The notes beneath the pieces were generated by a model. The model did not search any database. It was not told the origin of the DNA and was given only the letters and a program-made list of their open reading frames with translations. Positions 36,308 through 47,880 of a stretch of DNA of 64,000 nt are shown here, one piece after another. Source of the DNA: Oreohelix idahoensis (taxonomy: Eukaryota; Mollusca; Gastropoda; Stylommatophora; Oreohelicidae); the NCBI GenBank assembly GCA_024509875.1, contig JAMPIV010004449.1, positions 186,001 through 250,000 on the forward strand, written 5' to 3'. How positions within the stretch are numbered: position 1 is the first letter of the stretch; each line of letters starts with the position of its first letter. Made by a program: the position numbers and the translations under genes.

Positions 36308-36745
36308 CTCTTTTTGTCTTTTCTGTGTACAAAACATCACTGGAGCTCTGTATGCCTGCTCTGTGTACAAAACATCACTGGAGCTCTGTATGCCTGCTCT
36401 GTGTACAAAACATCACTGGGGCTCTGTATGCCTGCTCTGTGTACAAAACATCACTGGAGCTCTGTATGCCTGCTCTGTGTACAAAACATCACTGGGGCTC
36501 TGTATGCCTGCTCTGTGTACAAAACATCACTGGAGCTCTTTCTGCCTTTTCTGTGTACAAAACATCACTGGAGCTCTTTTTGCCTTTTCTGTGTACAAAA
36601 CATCACTGGAGCTCTTTTTGCCTGTTCTGTGTAAAAACATCACTGGAGCTCTTTTTGCCTTTTCTGTGTACAAAACATCACTGGGGCTCTGTATGCCTGC
36701 TCTGTGTACAAAACATCACTGAAGCTCTTTGTTCACGCTCTTTGT
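36308..36745. repeat. 38-bp satellite, right part
   Basis: About 11 more copies of the same unit as 25960-26478, richer in the CTCTGTATGCCTGCTC variant, fading into degenerate copies (TTGTTCACGCTC, TTTCTGCACGCCC) by about 36780. The pre-insertion array would have been about 950 bp. Confidence 0.95.
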
Positions 36746-37074
36746 ACAGAACATCACTGAATTTCTGCACGCCCAATCACGTGAATACAATATCACTAGT
36801 GTACAATATGCCCATACTGGCTCGCTAGGCACTGATTGCGAGCAGTGTATTACGTCATTTATTAAGCTTTTCTTTAGAAAGATTAATAATTCCTGTGTTT
36901 TAAATATTGTTACGTTTCTTAATTACAGATGAGCTACAGCAGAACGTGAAATATACATCACTGGCCAATGCAGACAGGGTCTCTGAAGAGACAAAGAGAA
37001 AAGGACTTGTGCGATTAACATCAGGTTGTACATGCTCCATACAGGGTGAAAAAGGAAATAACGAAGACGATAAC

Positions 37075-37082
<8 letters not shown>
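36746..37082. other. Gene-free gap
   Basis: Nothing recognised. The fragment near 36970 (GCAGACAGGGTCTCTGAAGAGACAAAGAGAAA) resembles 3125-3150 and 46020-46060 (CTCTGAA.A.ACAAAG.A), so it is likely part of an old dispersed repeat. Confidence 0.4.

Positions 37083-37132
<50 letters not shown>
37083..37132. repeat. (GA)n microsatellite
   Basis: About 25 GA dinucleotides followed by imperfect purine-rich sequence to about 37168. Confidence 0.97.
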
Positions 37133-37136
<4 letters not shown>

Positions 37137-37509
37137 GGAAGGGGAGAAAGAAAGAGAGATAGAGAGAACCAACAGGTGTGGAAAAGAGCCTTAAATACAA
37201 GAACAAAGATCGTGAGAAAAAATTGGAAACGTTTTGATCGTAGTTTTAGATGTAACCATTTTGACTTACCTTTAAACAGGTTTTCCAGTATTTCTTTATC
37301 TCTGGAAACCAGGAGTAATTTTTATATGATGCTTTCAATTCTGGGATTACCTGGAAGTAAAAATAGCTTTCCGATTGTTAATACAGATAACTCGGGCGAT
37401 TCCATCATCGTAGTTTGATAACAAATACATAACTGTAACAATAAAAGTAAAGGTGGTCCATTAGCAGATACTGCCATAGGGGAATCAAGTGTTAGAGACT
37501 TCACTATAT

Positions 37510-37700
37510 TAGGCCTAGCTTCGAAAGGTGAGGTGACCAGTTCCCTTCCTCGCTACCTTTGCTTTCCCTAACTCAATGGCAGAATCAGTTACCTATTTAT
37601 AGCTAGGTAGACTGGAGCGGGACGTCACCGTGTTTCGTACCCGGTACCTTTGCCGCGAGAGTGCAGCGCGTTAACCGCTCTGCCAATCGGACGCTTAACT
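37510..37700 (-). mobile_element. tRNA-derived SINE, minus strand
   Basis: On the minus strand: A box TGGCAGAGCGG (37675-37685), then a degenerate B box GGTACGAAACA (about 37631-37642). The body contains CTCCAGTCTACCTAGCT and TAAATAGGTA, the same central block as in the SINE at 38353. Right end (tRNA head) is near 37700; left end is approximate. Confidence 0.7.
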
Positions 37701-38352
37701 GCAAAAGTAAGTATTAATAAAATCTGAGGAGAAATAATCAGTCAAATGTGTGTCCTCAGGAAGGAAGACGATATCAATATGTACATGTATTTTGTGCAAC
37801 GATAGCTAACATTGTGCGACAAATGATTACGGAAGCATATCTACGACTCCATGAGACAAGATGAGAGATAGATAAGCAGGAACCCTTTGAAAAATCCATA
37901 CATACATAGCCGGCTCTTGTTCTGTGCGAGCAGTGTGGCCCAACCGGGCGCCGTCTTCGGAATAGGTAATTGGGGGGGGGGGGGCGGGGGGGGGGCGGGG
38001 GGGGCGCCAAAATATAAAAAATGCGGAAATTATATTGTGATCCAACCCAGTAGTATGAAATTGACCCTCATACGAGAATAGTACAGTGCGGAATAATCGA
38101 GGGGAAAAAAAGGTTGGGAAAGGGGGGGGGGGGGGGCAAAACTAGATCTCCCACACCTTGAAAAATCACCAGGGCCGCTTCTGTATACGCAAACGTCACC
38201 GCTTCTATAAGACAGAAGATATCCTGGTTCATTAGACCAACCACCGTTCAAATGACGCCAACTAACCTACCTTTCTTCGCAAATGGTTGTCTTTAAAATT
38301 GTGTTCTGATTGACAGACTGAGCTTTATCATTTCTGATATGTCTAATTTTCG
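37701..38352. other. Gene-free stretch with poly-G tracts
   Basis: Interrupted G runs at about 37971-38007 and a G run at 38120-38136. Both could form G-quadruplexes, but their true length is uncertain. Open frames across them encode poly-P or poly-G and are not genes. Confidence 0.6.
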
Positions 38353-38555
38353 TATGATTGAGTGGCATAGTGGTTATGGCGCTTGCTTATCAATGCAAGG
38401 TTGCTGGGTTCGAAACCAGGTCGTGTCTCTCTCCAGTCTACCCAGCTTAATTAGGTACCTCACTTTCGTACGGCGGTACCTGTTTACGGGACTAATATGG
38501 GATTCATCATCATTACCCATCAACTCCCCAAGGAGTATAGGCTTTTAACAAACGT
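38353..38555 (+). mobile_element. tRNA-derived SINE
   Basis: A box TGGCATAGTGG (38363-38373) and perfect B box GGTTCGAAACC (38407-38417). The body carries CTCCAGTCTACCCAGCTT and AATTAGGTACC, shared with the SINE at 37510-37700 and, more weakly, with the one at 45580-45849. Ends are approximate. Confidence 0.78.
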
Positions 38556-38574
38556 ATACCAAGATTTGATGTCC

Positions 38575-38700
38575 CTTGCCATCTGCTAAAGGTCTTTCTC
38601 CAAGTCTCCTCTCCACATAAGTCTCTCTCCATCTCTCTTACCCTGAGGATTCCAGAACAAGGACCTCCCAGTAAGGCTATCAACAGGTTTCCTCAGTGTG
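38575..38700. repeat. Dispersed repeat shared with 2600-2740
   Basis: Both copies contain a TCTC/CTCTTCTCC-rich part, a CC.GAGGATTCCAGA.CAAGGAC block and the ending TATCAACAGGTTTCCTCA. It may be a separate SINE tail; nothing more can be said. Confidence 0.5.
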
Positions 38701-38859
38701 ATAAGACACATAGTCATAATTTTGACATTCAATAACTTTTTTAATTTAATGAGTTAATTGTTCAAATTGCACACAAGAATACCTTAGGGTTCAACCAATC
38801 AAATGACAGTTGTTTTGCATCTGGGTCACGAGAGTTTTTTTGGCGTACGGGCTTTCCCA

Positions 38860-39840
38860 TTAGTATGGTGTGTGGCCTCCTCTTGCATCGATCAGCGACT
38901 GGCATCTCCTGGGCATAGATGCGATCAGACGTCTGATGTGGGCCTGTGGGATGGCTGCCCACTCTTCTTGGAGTGCCTGGAACAGATCACGACAATTGGC
39001 TGGAGCAACGTCTCGGCGACAAACACGTCTATGCAGCTCATCCCACAGGTGCTCAATCGGACTCATGTCTGGAGACAGGGATGGCCAGGGAAGGGTGAGA
39101 ATGTTGTTGGCAGTCAGGAACTGCGTGGTCAACCGTGCACAATGGGGTCTGGCGTAGTCCTGTTGAAACACAGACCTTTGGGCAGCCAAAAGTGGAAGGA
39201 CATGGGGTCGAAGAATTTCATTGACGTATCGTTGCGCATTCAAGCCTCCTTCAATGTACACCAATTGACTCCTTCCGCTGTAACTGATCATTCCCCACAC
39301 CATTGCACTTCCACCACCGTGCGGCGGAGCTTCATCAACGCAAGTTTGGGCAAAACGTTCATTTCGTCTACGGTAGACCCTACGCCGTCTATCATGACGC
39401 TGCAACAAAAAGAAAGATTCGCCACTAAACCAGACACGTCTCCATTGATTGTCAGCTGCCCAGGGACGATGCTGGTTGGCGCAAAGAAGTCGATTTTGGC
39501 GATGGCGGCGCGTAAGGACAGGTCCTCGGTGAGGTCGTTGTACCCAAAGTCCAGCGTCAAGCAGTATATTCCGGACAGTTTGATCAGACACATGACGTCC
39601 TGCAGGCAATGACTGGGCAGTTGAGGAAGCTGTTGTAAACCTGTCTCTGAGGTGACGAAGCCGAATAAAGCGATCCTCCGCTGCTGTTGTCACTCTGGGT
39701 GGTCCACTGCGATGCCGGTCTTCAACTGAGCCAGTGGCTTGGAACCGGTACCAAAGTCGACTGATGGTACTCCGATGCACGTTTAGATGCCTGGCAACCT
39801 GACTTTGACTTTCGCCTGCATGCGACTAGCAATGTTCCTT
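38860..39840 (-). pseudogene. Tc1-like transposase (DD34E family) lacking the first catalytic Asp
   Basis: An open minus-strand frame (38860-39780, 306 codons) covers most of a Tc1 transposase (usual length ~340). The start RSTISRLWYRF is the second helix-turn-helix of the paired-like DNA-binding domain; the frame extends upstream through GESQSQVARHLNV to a stop near 39831, so the N-terminus is missing. The catalytic core has VWFSGESFF where a DES-type motif with the first Asp is expected (D replaced by G), VFQQDYARPH (second D present, usual N replaced by Y) and LSPDMSPIEHLWDEL (the E, 34 residues after the D). The lost D predicts no activity. Convincing terminal inverted repeats were not found. 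A cut-and-paste transposon relic. Confidence 0.88.
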
Positions 39841-40429
39841 AAATTTATCGATAGAGACGCCATAAATGTCTGCTTGAAAATGAACTGAATTTTTGTGTGT
39901 GTAGCGTTATCCTTTTATAGGGTTTCAGTTGCGTAGTTAGTGAATAGTGTTCACCCCAAATTTTGTTGCTTTCACGTGCGCGCAACATGAGCTGTGGTCA
40001 AAAATTGCGTCATAAACACTATTGACCACTGCGTTGTAACGATTACAAAAACGATCGCAATTCAGGTCAACACGTGCATTTGACACTGTAAAGAACATTT
40101 GGGGCTGGTTTTTATATACTCTAACACCAAATTTTACTTAGAAACTCATAAAAACGCGCCCTCGGATAGCTATGCGTTTCTTTTTTTGAACAGTATAGAA
40201 CGATTTCGTCTGAGTCTTGTCATTAAGTTAACTATATCAACCTGCCCCATTATCTCTCTTTAGGACCTCAGGGAGTCTCACAAAACCGGAAATAGTAAGA
40301 AAAATAGCAAATAGTCAATCGATACACTTTAGCTTCCCAAGGTGCATAGGCCTTAAATAACATACATATCAAGTCCTCTTGTAGCGTGCCATCAGATCAA
40401 AGCCTCTGTGGCGAGATGGAAGTTAGAAA
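39841..40429. other. Flank of the Tc1 copy, no gene
   Basis: Probably includes the 5' non-coding part of the Tc1 element, but no end was defined. Nothing else recognised. Confidence 0.4.
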
Positions 40430-40891
40430 AATATGCTACTATCCGGCGTTGAAGTTCAAGATACGTAAATCACATAGACAGGTAGCCATAATGCTACTAT
40501 CTGGCGTTAATGTTCAAGATACGTAAATCCCATAGACGGGTAGCCATAATGCTACTATCCGGCGTTGATGTTCAAGATACGTAAATCACATAGTCAGGTA
40601 ACCATAATGCTACTATCAGGCGATGATGTTCAAGATACATAAATCACATAGACAGGTAGCCATAATGCTACTATCAGGTGTTGATGTTCAAGATACATAA
40701 ATCACATAGACAGGTAGCCATAATGCTACTATCAGGCGATGATGTTCAAGATACATAAATCACATAGACAGGTAGCCATAATGCTACTATTATGCGTTGA
40801 TGTTCAAGATACGTAAATCACATAGACAAGTAGCCATAATGCTACCATCCGGCGTTGATGTTCAAGATAAGTAAATCACATAGACAGGTAG
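40430..40891. repeat. 58-bp satellite, block A
   Basis: Eight copies of a unit containing GCCATAATGCTACTAT, GATGTTCAAGATACGTAAAT and CACATAGACAGGTA. Variants at the centre (CCGGCG, CAGGCG, TATGCG) and end (GACAGG, GTCAGG) occur in an order partly repeated in block B. The block ends at a TAG that is duplicated at 43244-43246. Confidence 0.95.
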
Positions 40892-43243
40892 CTGTAGTGA
40901 ATTTCTAAATACAATATCTAAATTAATATATAACAATATAGGGCATAACGGCAAAATAAGAAAGTATAAAAGAATTTTCTGCTAGAACTGTTGGTATCGC
41001 CTACGCCATCAGATTATTATTTGCTAACGAATAGCCGAACAAAACGGTACCCAAATTTTTCAAATTCGTCCTTGACATAATCACTTTTCCTAGTTCTAAG
41101 AAAATATGTGCCTAAAAATGCATTGTGGAACGAGGAGGGGAAAGGATAGATGAAATGCTAATTCGTTTCGCATTGATTTTAAACTAAAAGCCAATACTAG
41201 AACAGGGGCAAGCCTTGCCTTAAGGGTTTCCCCAAAATACGAGGAAAAAGTTAGAACATGTAGACAACTCGTGTCACAAAAACAACCTTAGCTCTTATTT
41301 CAAAGGACGTAATTATCACGTAAATAGAGAAGACAGCACATGGAAAAGAATTGAACGTGTAGTAGACTAAAAATAAAAAACACTAACTTAGAAAAAAAAA
41401 ACTGTGTACTTCTGAACCAAGCCAACTAGTCCCATATAAATTGTATATTCGTGTACCTTAGGACTTGTTGACAAAGAATATGGTAATAGTTACGCAAATA
41501 GTCCATTAATTAACTAATTATAGCCATAATACTATAGTGGATCCGACCAGACTGTCAAGTAAAGATCATGCCTGCTTGTAATTTTTTATGGCATGTTTTG
41601 AAAAAAAACGACTTTGGGTAAATGAGGTTAAAAGGTACGGGATATTTGATTGGGTGGATTTTAAAGGAAGGCGAAGTATGATTGGTTGACCTAAAACTAA
41701 AAATATATTTGCCTTGGAAACATATTGGGAGTTGTTATTTGAAACGATAGATTCAAAAATAAATGTAAACATGGTCCCATTGGACAAAGCAGTAGATACT
41801 GGTACGAAACGGGGACTGTTCACTGCCATTTCAAGTAAAATTTGTGTAAAGCAAGATCGATGAGAGCAGGCGGAGAAATTTTCTAACATAGGAAAAGCCT
41901 GGACATAGGGCAGATCGAAAATGTGCCATATTCTATTACCTAGTCATCGTTTACTTGTGTTATTTCCTTGCATCTGTGGTAAGATTGATTTTCTTAACAT
42001 TTTATTTAAAATAAAATTTGAATGTGAAATACTAACATACGACTATAAGTAAGTGAGTCTATGGCAGACTCAAAACAGAGTCTAGAGATTGATCCAGCAT
42101 ATGAAAGACTATCAGAGAGGTGTAGACCAACTAAATTATATAGGATTATCATCAGGAGCATAATACCTATCCTATTGTATGGATAACAGATTATTGCTGG
42201 AATTGCAGAGGCGTTGTAACTATTAGGGGAGAGGAATACTGGTATACCTGGTCACATCAAAAGAAACTGGTGAAAGGGATTGTCGTAAAGAGCTGATCTT
42301 ACATGTTTGTTTGTAATGTGCCTGTACTGGTTGTTGAGTATTATTGTAGGCTGTTGATTACGAAGGAGGCATTTCCTTCTGATTTCAGAGGGTTTTGGTT
42401 GCTGTCAATAACTGGTGCCAGACTACAGTGGGCCGATATATTCATGCCACAGTCTTGCCTTTTTCGGAGACAACTGTAAACCACCATCATTCTTGAAGAA
42501 GTGGGAGCTGAAGGTTGTCGTTCAGCGAAGTGCAGGAAGATTCCTACATCATATTACAAAGATAGGTGCATGTTTCGGCACCTGATCGCTCAACTAACAT
42601 TATATTACAAATAAGAAACTGGGAATAGTGATATAAACATTCCATCAGTGTCCACAAAAACTTACAAACAACATGCAGAGATGATGATAATAAACAATCA
42701 ACCAGTGTATACTAGAAGTCACCTCAGTTAGATAATACAACTACACCCTTATATAATAATATGTGTATTATGGTCAGAAGACCCATTGTGTAAATTTATT
42801 GATGTAATTAATTTCTATGATTTCACTATTGATTGTCAGTCCTGATTCCAAATAAATCAGATTCAGGACAATAAATTGAAAATATTAACTTTACCAAACT
42901 TTCAACCACTGACTTACTAAAGATAGTCTTTTAAAGTGTAGTTTGTATGTGATTGTCGTGGTACTGTTGTGTTGTATTAGATAATAAAATAAATTGTGTA
43001 ATTGTTTATATGTTTAGTTGGTTAATGCAACCTTACACTAACATTTCATAACCCTAGACACCAAACGTAGTCATCTTACATTCTATCTAGAATAAGTCTG
43101 AATGAGATCATAGTGGTGGTAGTAGAAAAGTGCCCTGGAAATTTACTCTAATATTTATTATATTCAGGGATCTTCACAGCTGACCTCATTCAGTACACTA
43201 AGATTTCTTAACAACAAACTGTATTAACATCAACCCACCACAG
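40892..43243. mobile_element. Unclassified 2352-bp insertion with imperfect terminal inverted repeats
   Basis: The satellite unit is split cleanly: ..CAGGTAG before and TAGCCATAATG after, so TAG is a 3-bp target duplication. The ends are CTGTAGTGAATT and the complement of CTGTGGTGGGTT (9 of 12 matching, three transitions). These are signs of a DNA transposon. Inside I see no transposase; a 107-codon minus frame (41566-41889) and ATGGCAGACTCAAAACAGAG near 42061 have no recognisable family. Likely a non-autonomous element; superfamily undetermined (the short duplication rules out hAT and mariner). Confidence 0.6.
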
Positions 43244-44532
43244 TAGCCATAATGCTACTATCAGGCGTTGATGTTCAAGATACGTAAATCACATAGACAG
43301 GTAGCCATAATGCTACTATCCGGCGTTGATGTTCAAGATACGTAAATCACATAGACAGGTAGCCATAATGCTACTATCAGGCGTTGATGTTCAAGATACG
43401 TAAATCACATAGACAGGTAGCCATAATGCTACTATCCGGCGTTGATGTTCAAGATACGTAAATCACATAGTCAGGTAACCATAATGCTACTATCAGGCGT
43501 TGATGTTCAAGATACGTAAATCACATAGACAGGTAGCCATAATGCTACTATTATGCGTTGATGTTCAAGATACGTAAATCACATAGACAGGTAGCCATAA
43601 TGCTACTATCCGACGTTAATGTTCAAGATACGTAAATCACATAGACAGGTAGCTATAATGCTACTATCAGGCGTTGATGTTCAAGGTACGTAAATCATAT
43701 AGTCAGGTAGCCATAATGCTACTATCAGGCGTTGATGATCAAGATACGTAAATCGCATAGACAGGTAGCCATAATGCTACTATCAGGTGTTGATGTTCAA
43801 GATACGTAAATCACATAGACAGGTAGCCATAATGCTACAATCAGGCGTTGATGTTCAAGATACGTAAATCCCATAGTCATGTAGCCATAATGCTACTATC
43901 AGGCGTTGATGTTCAGGATACGTAAATCACATACTCAGGTAGCCATAATGCTACTATCAGGTGTTGATGTTCAAGATACGTAAATCACATAGTCAGGTAG
44001 CCATAATGCTACTATCAGGCGTCGATGTTCAAGATACGTAAATCACATAGTCAAGTAGCCATAATGCTACTATCAGGCGTCGATGTTCAAGATACGTAAA
44101 TCACATAGTCAGGTAGCCATAATGCTACTATCAGGCGTTCATGTTCAAGATACGTAAATCACATAGTCAGGTAGCCATAATGCTACTATCAGGCGTTGAT
44201 GTTCAAGATACGTAAATCACATAGTCAGGTAGCCATAATGCTACTATCAGGCGTTGATGTTCAAGATACGTAAATCACATAGTCAGGTAGCCATAATGCT
44301 ACTATCAGGCGTTGATGTTCAAGATACGTAAATCACATAATAAGGTAGCCATAATGCTACTATCAGGCGTTGATGTTCAAGATACGTAAATCACAAAGAC
44401 AGGTAGCCATAATGCTACTATCCGGCGTTGATGTTTAAGATACGTAAATCACATAGTCAGGTAGCCATAATGCTACTATCAGGCGTTGATGTTCAAGATA
44501 CATAAATCACATAGTCAGGTAGCCATAAGACA
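43244..44532. repeat. 58-bp satellite, block B
   Basis: About 22 units of the same 58-bp repeat as block A. Later units mostly have ATCAGGCG and AGTCAGG and are more uniform, which suggests recent local amplification. It ends within GCCATAAGACAGG. Confidence 0.96.
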
Positions 44533-45002
44533 GGAAGATTGGCATGAGCACTAAAAGAACATATTTTGGGGGAGACTGTCACAAGGCACTAACAAGAACA
44601 CAACGAAACGCACAGCATTTATGTAGTACATGGGAAAAAGAGAAAGACATGGTATACTTGCAAGAGTTATGGGTTCCCTGCAACAATAGGTTTCATACAG
44701 CCAAGACTTAGAGATATATGTGAACTGATGGCTGCGGCAGGAAACGAAAATATTACTCAAGTCTTGAAGAACTGGTGTGGATCTACTGTCCTGGTCAAGC
44801 AGTGGTACGTGGCAATGAGAGAGATGACAGACTGGCCTAGAGAGCACCCATAGAGGGGGCACTGGACATGGATAAGGAAGAGATACAAAGGGCTATTATT
44901 GATCGCCTGCTGGATAAGGACACTGCAATGGATGAATCAACAAGGCTGAGGCTGTTGGAGTTTGGGCATCAAACGTGGGACTAGCAGAAATGGACGTGAG
45001 AG
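44533..45002 (+). repeat. 470-bp segment, copy 1 (inside the satellite)
   Basis: From GGAAGATTGGCATGAGC to GACGTGAGAGA this is about 97% like 47312-47783, differing mainly by an 8-10-base gap near 44755. It has no long open frame; the plus-strand stretch EEIQRAIIDRLLDKDTAMD is suggestive of decayed coding sequence but not identified. Both ends are fused to 58-bp satellite units. Confidence 0.75.
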
Positions 45003-45180
45003 ATACGTAAATCACATAGACAGGTAGCCATAATGCTACTATCCGGCGTTGATGTTCAAGATACATAAATCACATAGTCAGGTAGTCATAATGCTACTAT
45101 CAGGCGTTGATGTTCAAGATACGTAAATCACATAGTCAGGTAGCCATAAGACAGGTAGCCACAATGCTACTGTCCGGCGA
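45003..45180. repeat. 58-bp satellite, block C
   Basis: About three units following the 470-bp segment, ending in a degenerate unit (AGCCACAATGCTACTGTCCGG). Confidence 0.9.
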
Positions 45181-45567
45181 ACTGCAGAGGTGATCCTTTT
45201 TTTTTTTAACTTAACATTTACTTTTTTTTTTTTGTTCATAATTTTCACAAATACATTGTTTTCATGTAATTTTTCAGTGCCAAATATATCAATATGGAAC
45301 TGACTTTGTGGCCATATGTTACAAACACAACATCAAAATATTAATATGATAATTTTTTTTTAAAGCAACTTTGCTTACAAAAATTCTATATAAACAAAAA
45401 AATGTGTGTATGCAAAGGTCGTTATATTTTGCTTATAACATCTTGTAGCAAATACAAATGTGCGCACAGAACACACACAACAAAAGACTTGGACATACAA
45501 ACAAGGACACATGTTCACACAAGCACAGTCATCATACGGACAAACCAAAAGAAAAAATCATCAAGAA
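45181..45567. other. Low-complexity AT-rich gap
   Basis: Two T runs near 45197-45232 and A/CA-rich sequence up to the SINE; no gene seen. Confidence 0.5.
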
Positions 45568-45579
45568 TGGAATGCCTAA

Positions 45580-45849
45580 GATAAAGGATCTCGTTACACG
45601 CCCATTGAGGCATATTGGGAATATGGTGTTAGGCCCATATTTTCTTGACCATCGGCACACTAGGGGTGATGTGGTCAGGATCTCGCCGGCCCGCCTTAAC
45701 CTTCCCAGAGTTGCTCTGGTACCCAATTCATGAGGCTGGGTCGACCCCGGAGCCGTTTGCGGTCTACAAAATCCCATCTCAACTGGGGATCGAACCATGG
45801 ACCACTGAGCTAGGAAGCCAATGCACTAACCACTGTGCTACCACGGCTC
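45580..45849 (-). mobile_element. tRNA-derived SINE with 12-bp target duplication
   Basis: Minus strand: A box TAGCACAGTGG (45830-45840), B box GGTTCGATCCC (45786-45796), then a body with GTCGACCCAGCC and ATTGGGTACC, the central block shared with the other two SINEs. Flanked by TGGAATGCCTAA at 45568-45579 and 45850-45861, a clear target-site duplication of the LINE-mediated type. Full length about 270 bp. Confidence 0.9.
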
Positions 45850-46149
45850 TGGAATGCCTAACAAGTCTAGTAATTTAAATCTTTATGTCATGCCACCCTC
45901 TTTTAAACAGCGGGTGTTCTTCGTTGTTCTTTAACTGCCATTTTTGATAGATTCATATTTTAAATTAACACTAATTGTTTCAGATGTCTGACTATTCACA
46001 CCCCTCTATTATGTCACTGACCTGTGCAGTTTCTGGGAGTCTCTGAAGAAACAAAGAAAGAATATAGTTGTTGCTCCCTCGGGTATATTATAAAAGGTGA
46101 ATAGGATAAGGTAGCGCGACCTCATCGTGTAAAACAAATTGCTACAGAA

Positions 46150-46250
46150 GCCGCCACTGCACCAGCATTTGCTTTGGCATGGGCATTTTCAAGGGGGTCA
46201 TCTGCAGTGGCGGATCCATACTCCATAAGGAGCAAAAAGAAAAAAAGATG
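46150..46250 (+). repeat. Dispersed tail repeat, third copy
   Basis: GCAGTGGCGGATCCATACTCC then ATAAGGAGC and an AAAAAGATGATG run; the best-preserved of the three copies (others at about 3955-4075 and 24455-24550). Confidence 0.45.
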
Positions 46251-46319
46251 ATGATGTTCCGTCATTTTAAAAAAAAATTCAGATTTTCTAACAACCTTAA
46301 ATTATGTTTTTTTAAGCTT

Positions 46320-46978
46320 TCAGTGATATATTCCACGCCTAAAGGCGTCTAGGATGCTTCTGAAACCAGGTGTTTCCTACTATCATATCATGTGTTCTTG
46401 CCCACTCTGTCAGTCTTTCACCTCTCTCATTTATTTCTCCCAAGCCATAACCATCAGTCACATCATCAACGTTTTCATTTCAAACCTTTGCATTGAAGTC
46501 TCCAAGTATAACAGTTGTCTCATGAAATTTTCACTGAGTCATTGCCATATCAAGTTCATTGTAAAATGTATCTATTTCTTCTTCTGTATTATCTGCTGTT
46601 GTGGCTTATATTTGTATAAAATTTGTATCAATTGATCTGCCTCTCAGTTTAACTAACAGGACGATCTGATATTGCTCAAAATCCCTTTACTGTTCTTGCC
46701 CTTTCTGCATCCAATATTATGCCTACATCTCTTTCATGTTTATTTCCTCCAGAATAAATTATTTTGTAATTGTTAGAATACATTTCACCTGTTCCGGTAT
46801 ATCGCATTTCACATAGCCCTATTTCATTTACATTCATTCTTTCCATTTCCATCTTGATGTTATCTAATTTTCCAGTCTGCATTAGTGTCCTGACATTCCA
46901 AGTTCCTATGTTTAAGTTATCTTTAATTCTAATTTTGCTAACAGTAGCTTGATGACGATCAGGTATCACCTGTAGCAC
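46320..46978 (-). pseudogene. RTE-type LINE endonuclease fragment
   Basis: Minus strand from 46978: LNIGTWNVRTLMQTGKLD, then IGLCEMRYTGTGEM (catalytic E region), IYSGGNKHERDVGIIL. After stops near 46676 it continues as ILGDFNAKV (near 46490), GYGLGEINERGERLTEWA and NTWFQKHPRRL (near 46340). This is the start of the apurinic endonuclease of RTE-like LINEs. The copy is cut at about 46320 and has several stops, so no reverse transcriptase remains. The segment 46979-47300 on the right may be its 5' UTR. Confidence 0.82.
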
Positions 46979-47311
46979 ATGATGCTCCCCCTACCGGACG
47001 AGGTTATTCCTCTGGAATCCCCGTTATCGTCGTTGTCTTTTTATAGGAAGTTGTTTTGATTCATGATTGTACAAGGGATAATACGACGATAGTTTCCCGT
47101 TGCTTGCCGTCGGTTTGTGTACGGTTGTCTCCGCTAACCTTTGACTAAAAAAAGTCAAACCCACAAGGCATTGGGGAGGGAAGAAGTTAAAGCGCCTCCA
47201 TCTCGCTGGTTGTCACATCATCAAGCTTCAGAGGTAATTTGATACAGATAACTTGAAGGATACTCCTTCTGTCAAAATAAGAGGGCTCCTCACGAAGATT
47301 CTCCTGGAAGA

Positions 47312-47783
47312 TTGGCATGAGCACTAAAAGAACATATTTTGGGGGAGACTGTCACAAGGCACTAACAAGAACACAACGAAACGCACAGCATTTATGTAGT
47401 ACATGGGAAAAAGAGAAAGACATGGTATACTTGCAAGAGTTATGGGTTCCCTGCAACAATAGGTTTCATACAGCCAAGACTTAGAGATATACGTGAACTG
47501 ATAGCTGCGGCAGGAAACGAAAATGTCAATAGAATACTCAAGTCTTTAAGAACTGGTGTGGATCTACTGTCCTGGTCAAGCAGTGGTACGTGGCAATGAG
47601 AGAGATGACAGACTGGCCTAGAGAGCACCCATAGAGGGGGCACTGGACATGGATAAGGAAGAGATACAAAGGGCTATTATTGATCGCCTGCTGGATAAGG
47701 ACACTGCAATGGATGAATCAACAAGGCTGAGGCTGTTGGAGTTTGGGCATCAAACATGGGACTAGCAGAAATGGACGTGAGAG
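47312..47783 (+). repeat. 470-bp segment, copy 2, abutting E3
   Basis: Second copy of the segment at 44533-45002, here without satellite at either end. After a further ~95 bp of unrelated sequence, the truncated E3 LTR begins at 47881. Confidence 0.75.
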
Positions 47784-47880
47784 AGGATGCATCCGACGTA
47801 TGTGCAACCAGCGTGCTTCAGGTACAATTAGCATTCATACTCTTCGACATTTGCTGAGGGAGACTGATCACCTATGGGTT

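Noticed and set aside
37971..38136. Telomere-like or switch-like G-rich element
   Set aside because: Simple poly-G with occasional C, no telomere repeat unit; homopolymer length unreliable.
41566..41889. 107-codon minus-strand frame in the 2.35-kb insertion as a transposase
   Set aside because: No catalytic or DNA-binding motif recognised and too short.
43244..44532. CRISPR-like or origin-like iterons (58-bp units)
   Set aside because: Contiguous tandem units, no spacers, eukaryotic context.
44551..44862. 103-codon minus-strand frame, also seen as 67 codons at 47440-47643
   Set aside because: The two copies differ by an indel that breaks the frame; no family resemblance; treated as a non-coding repeat.
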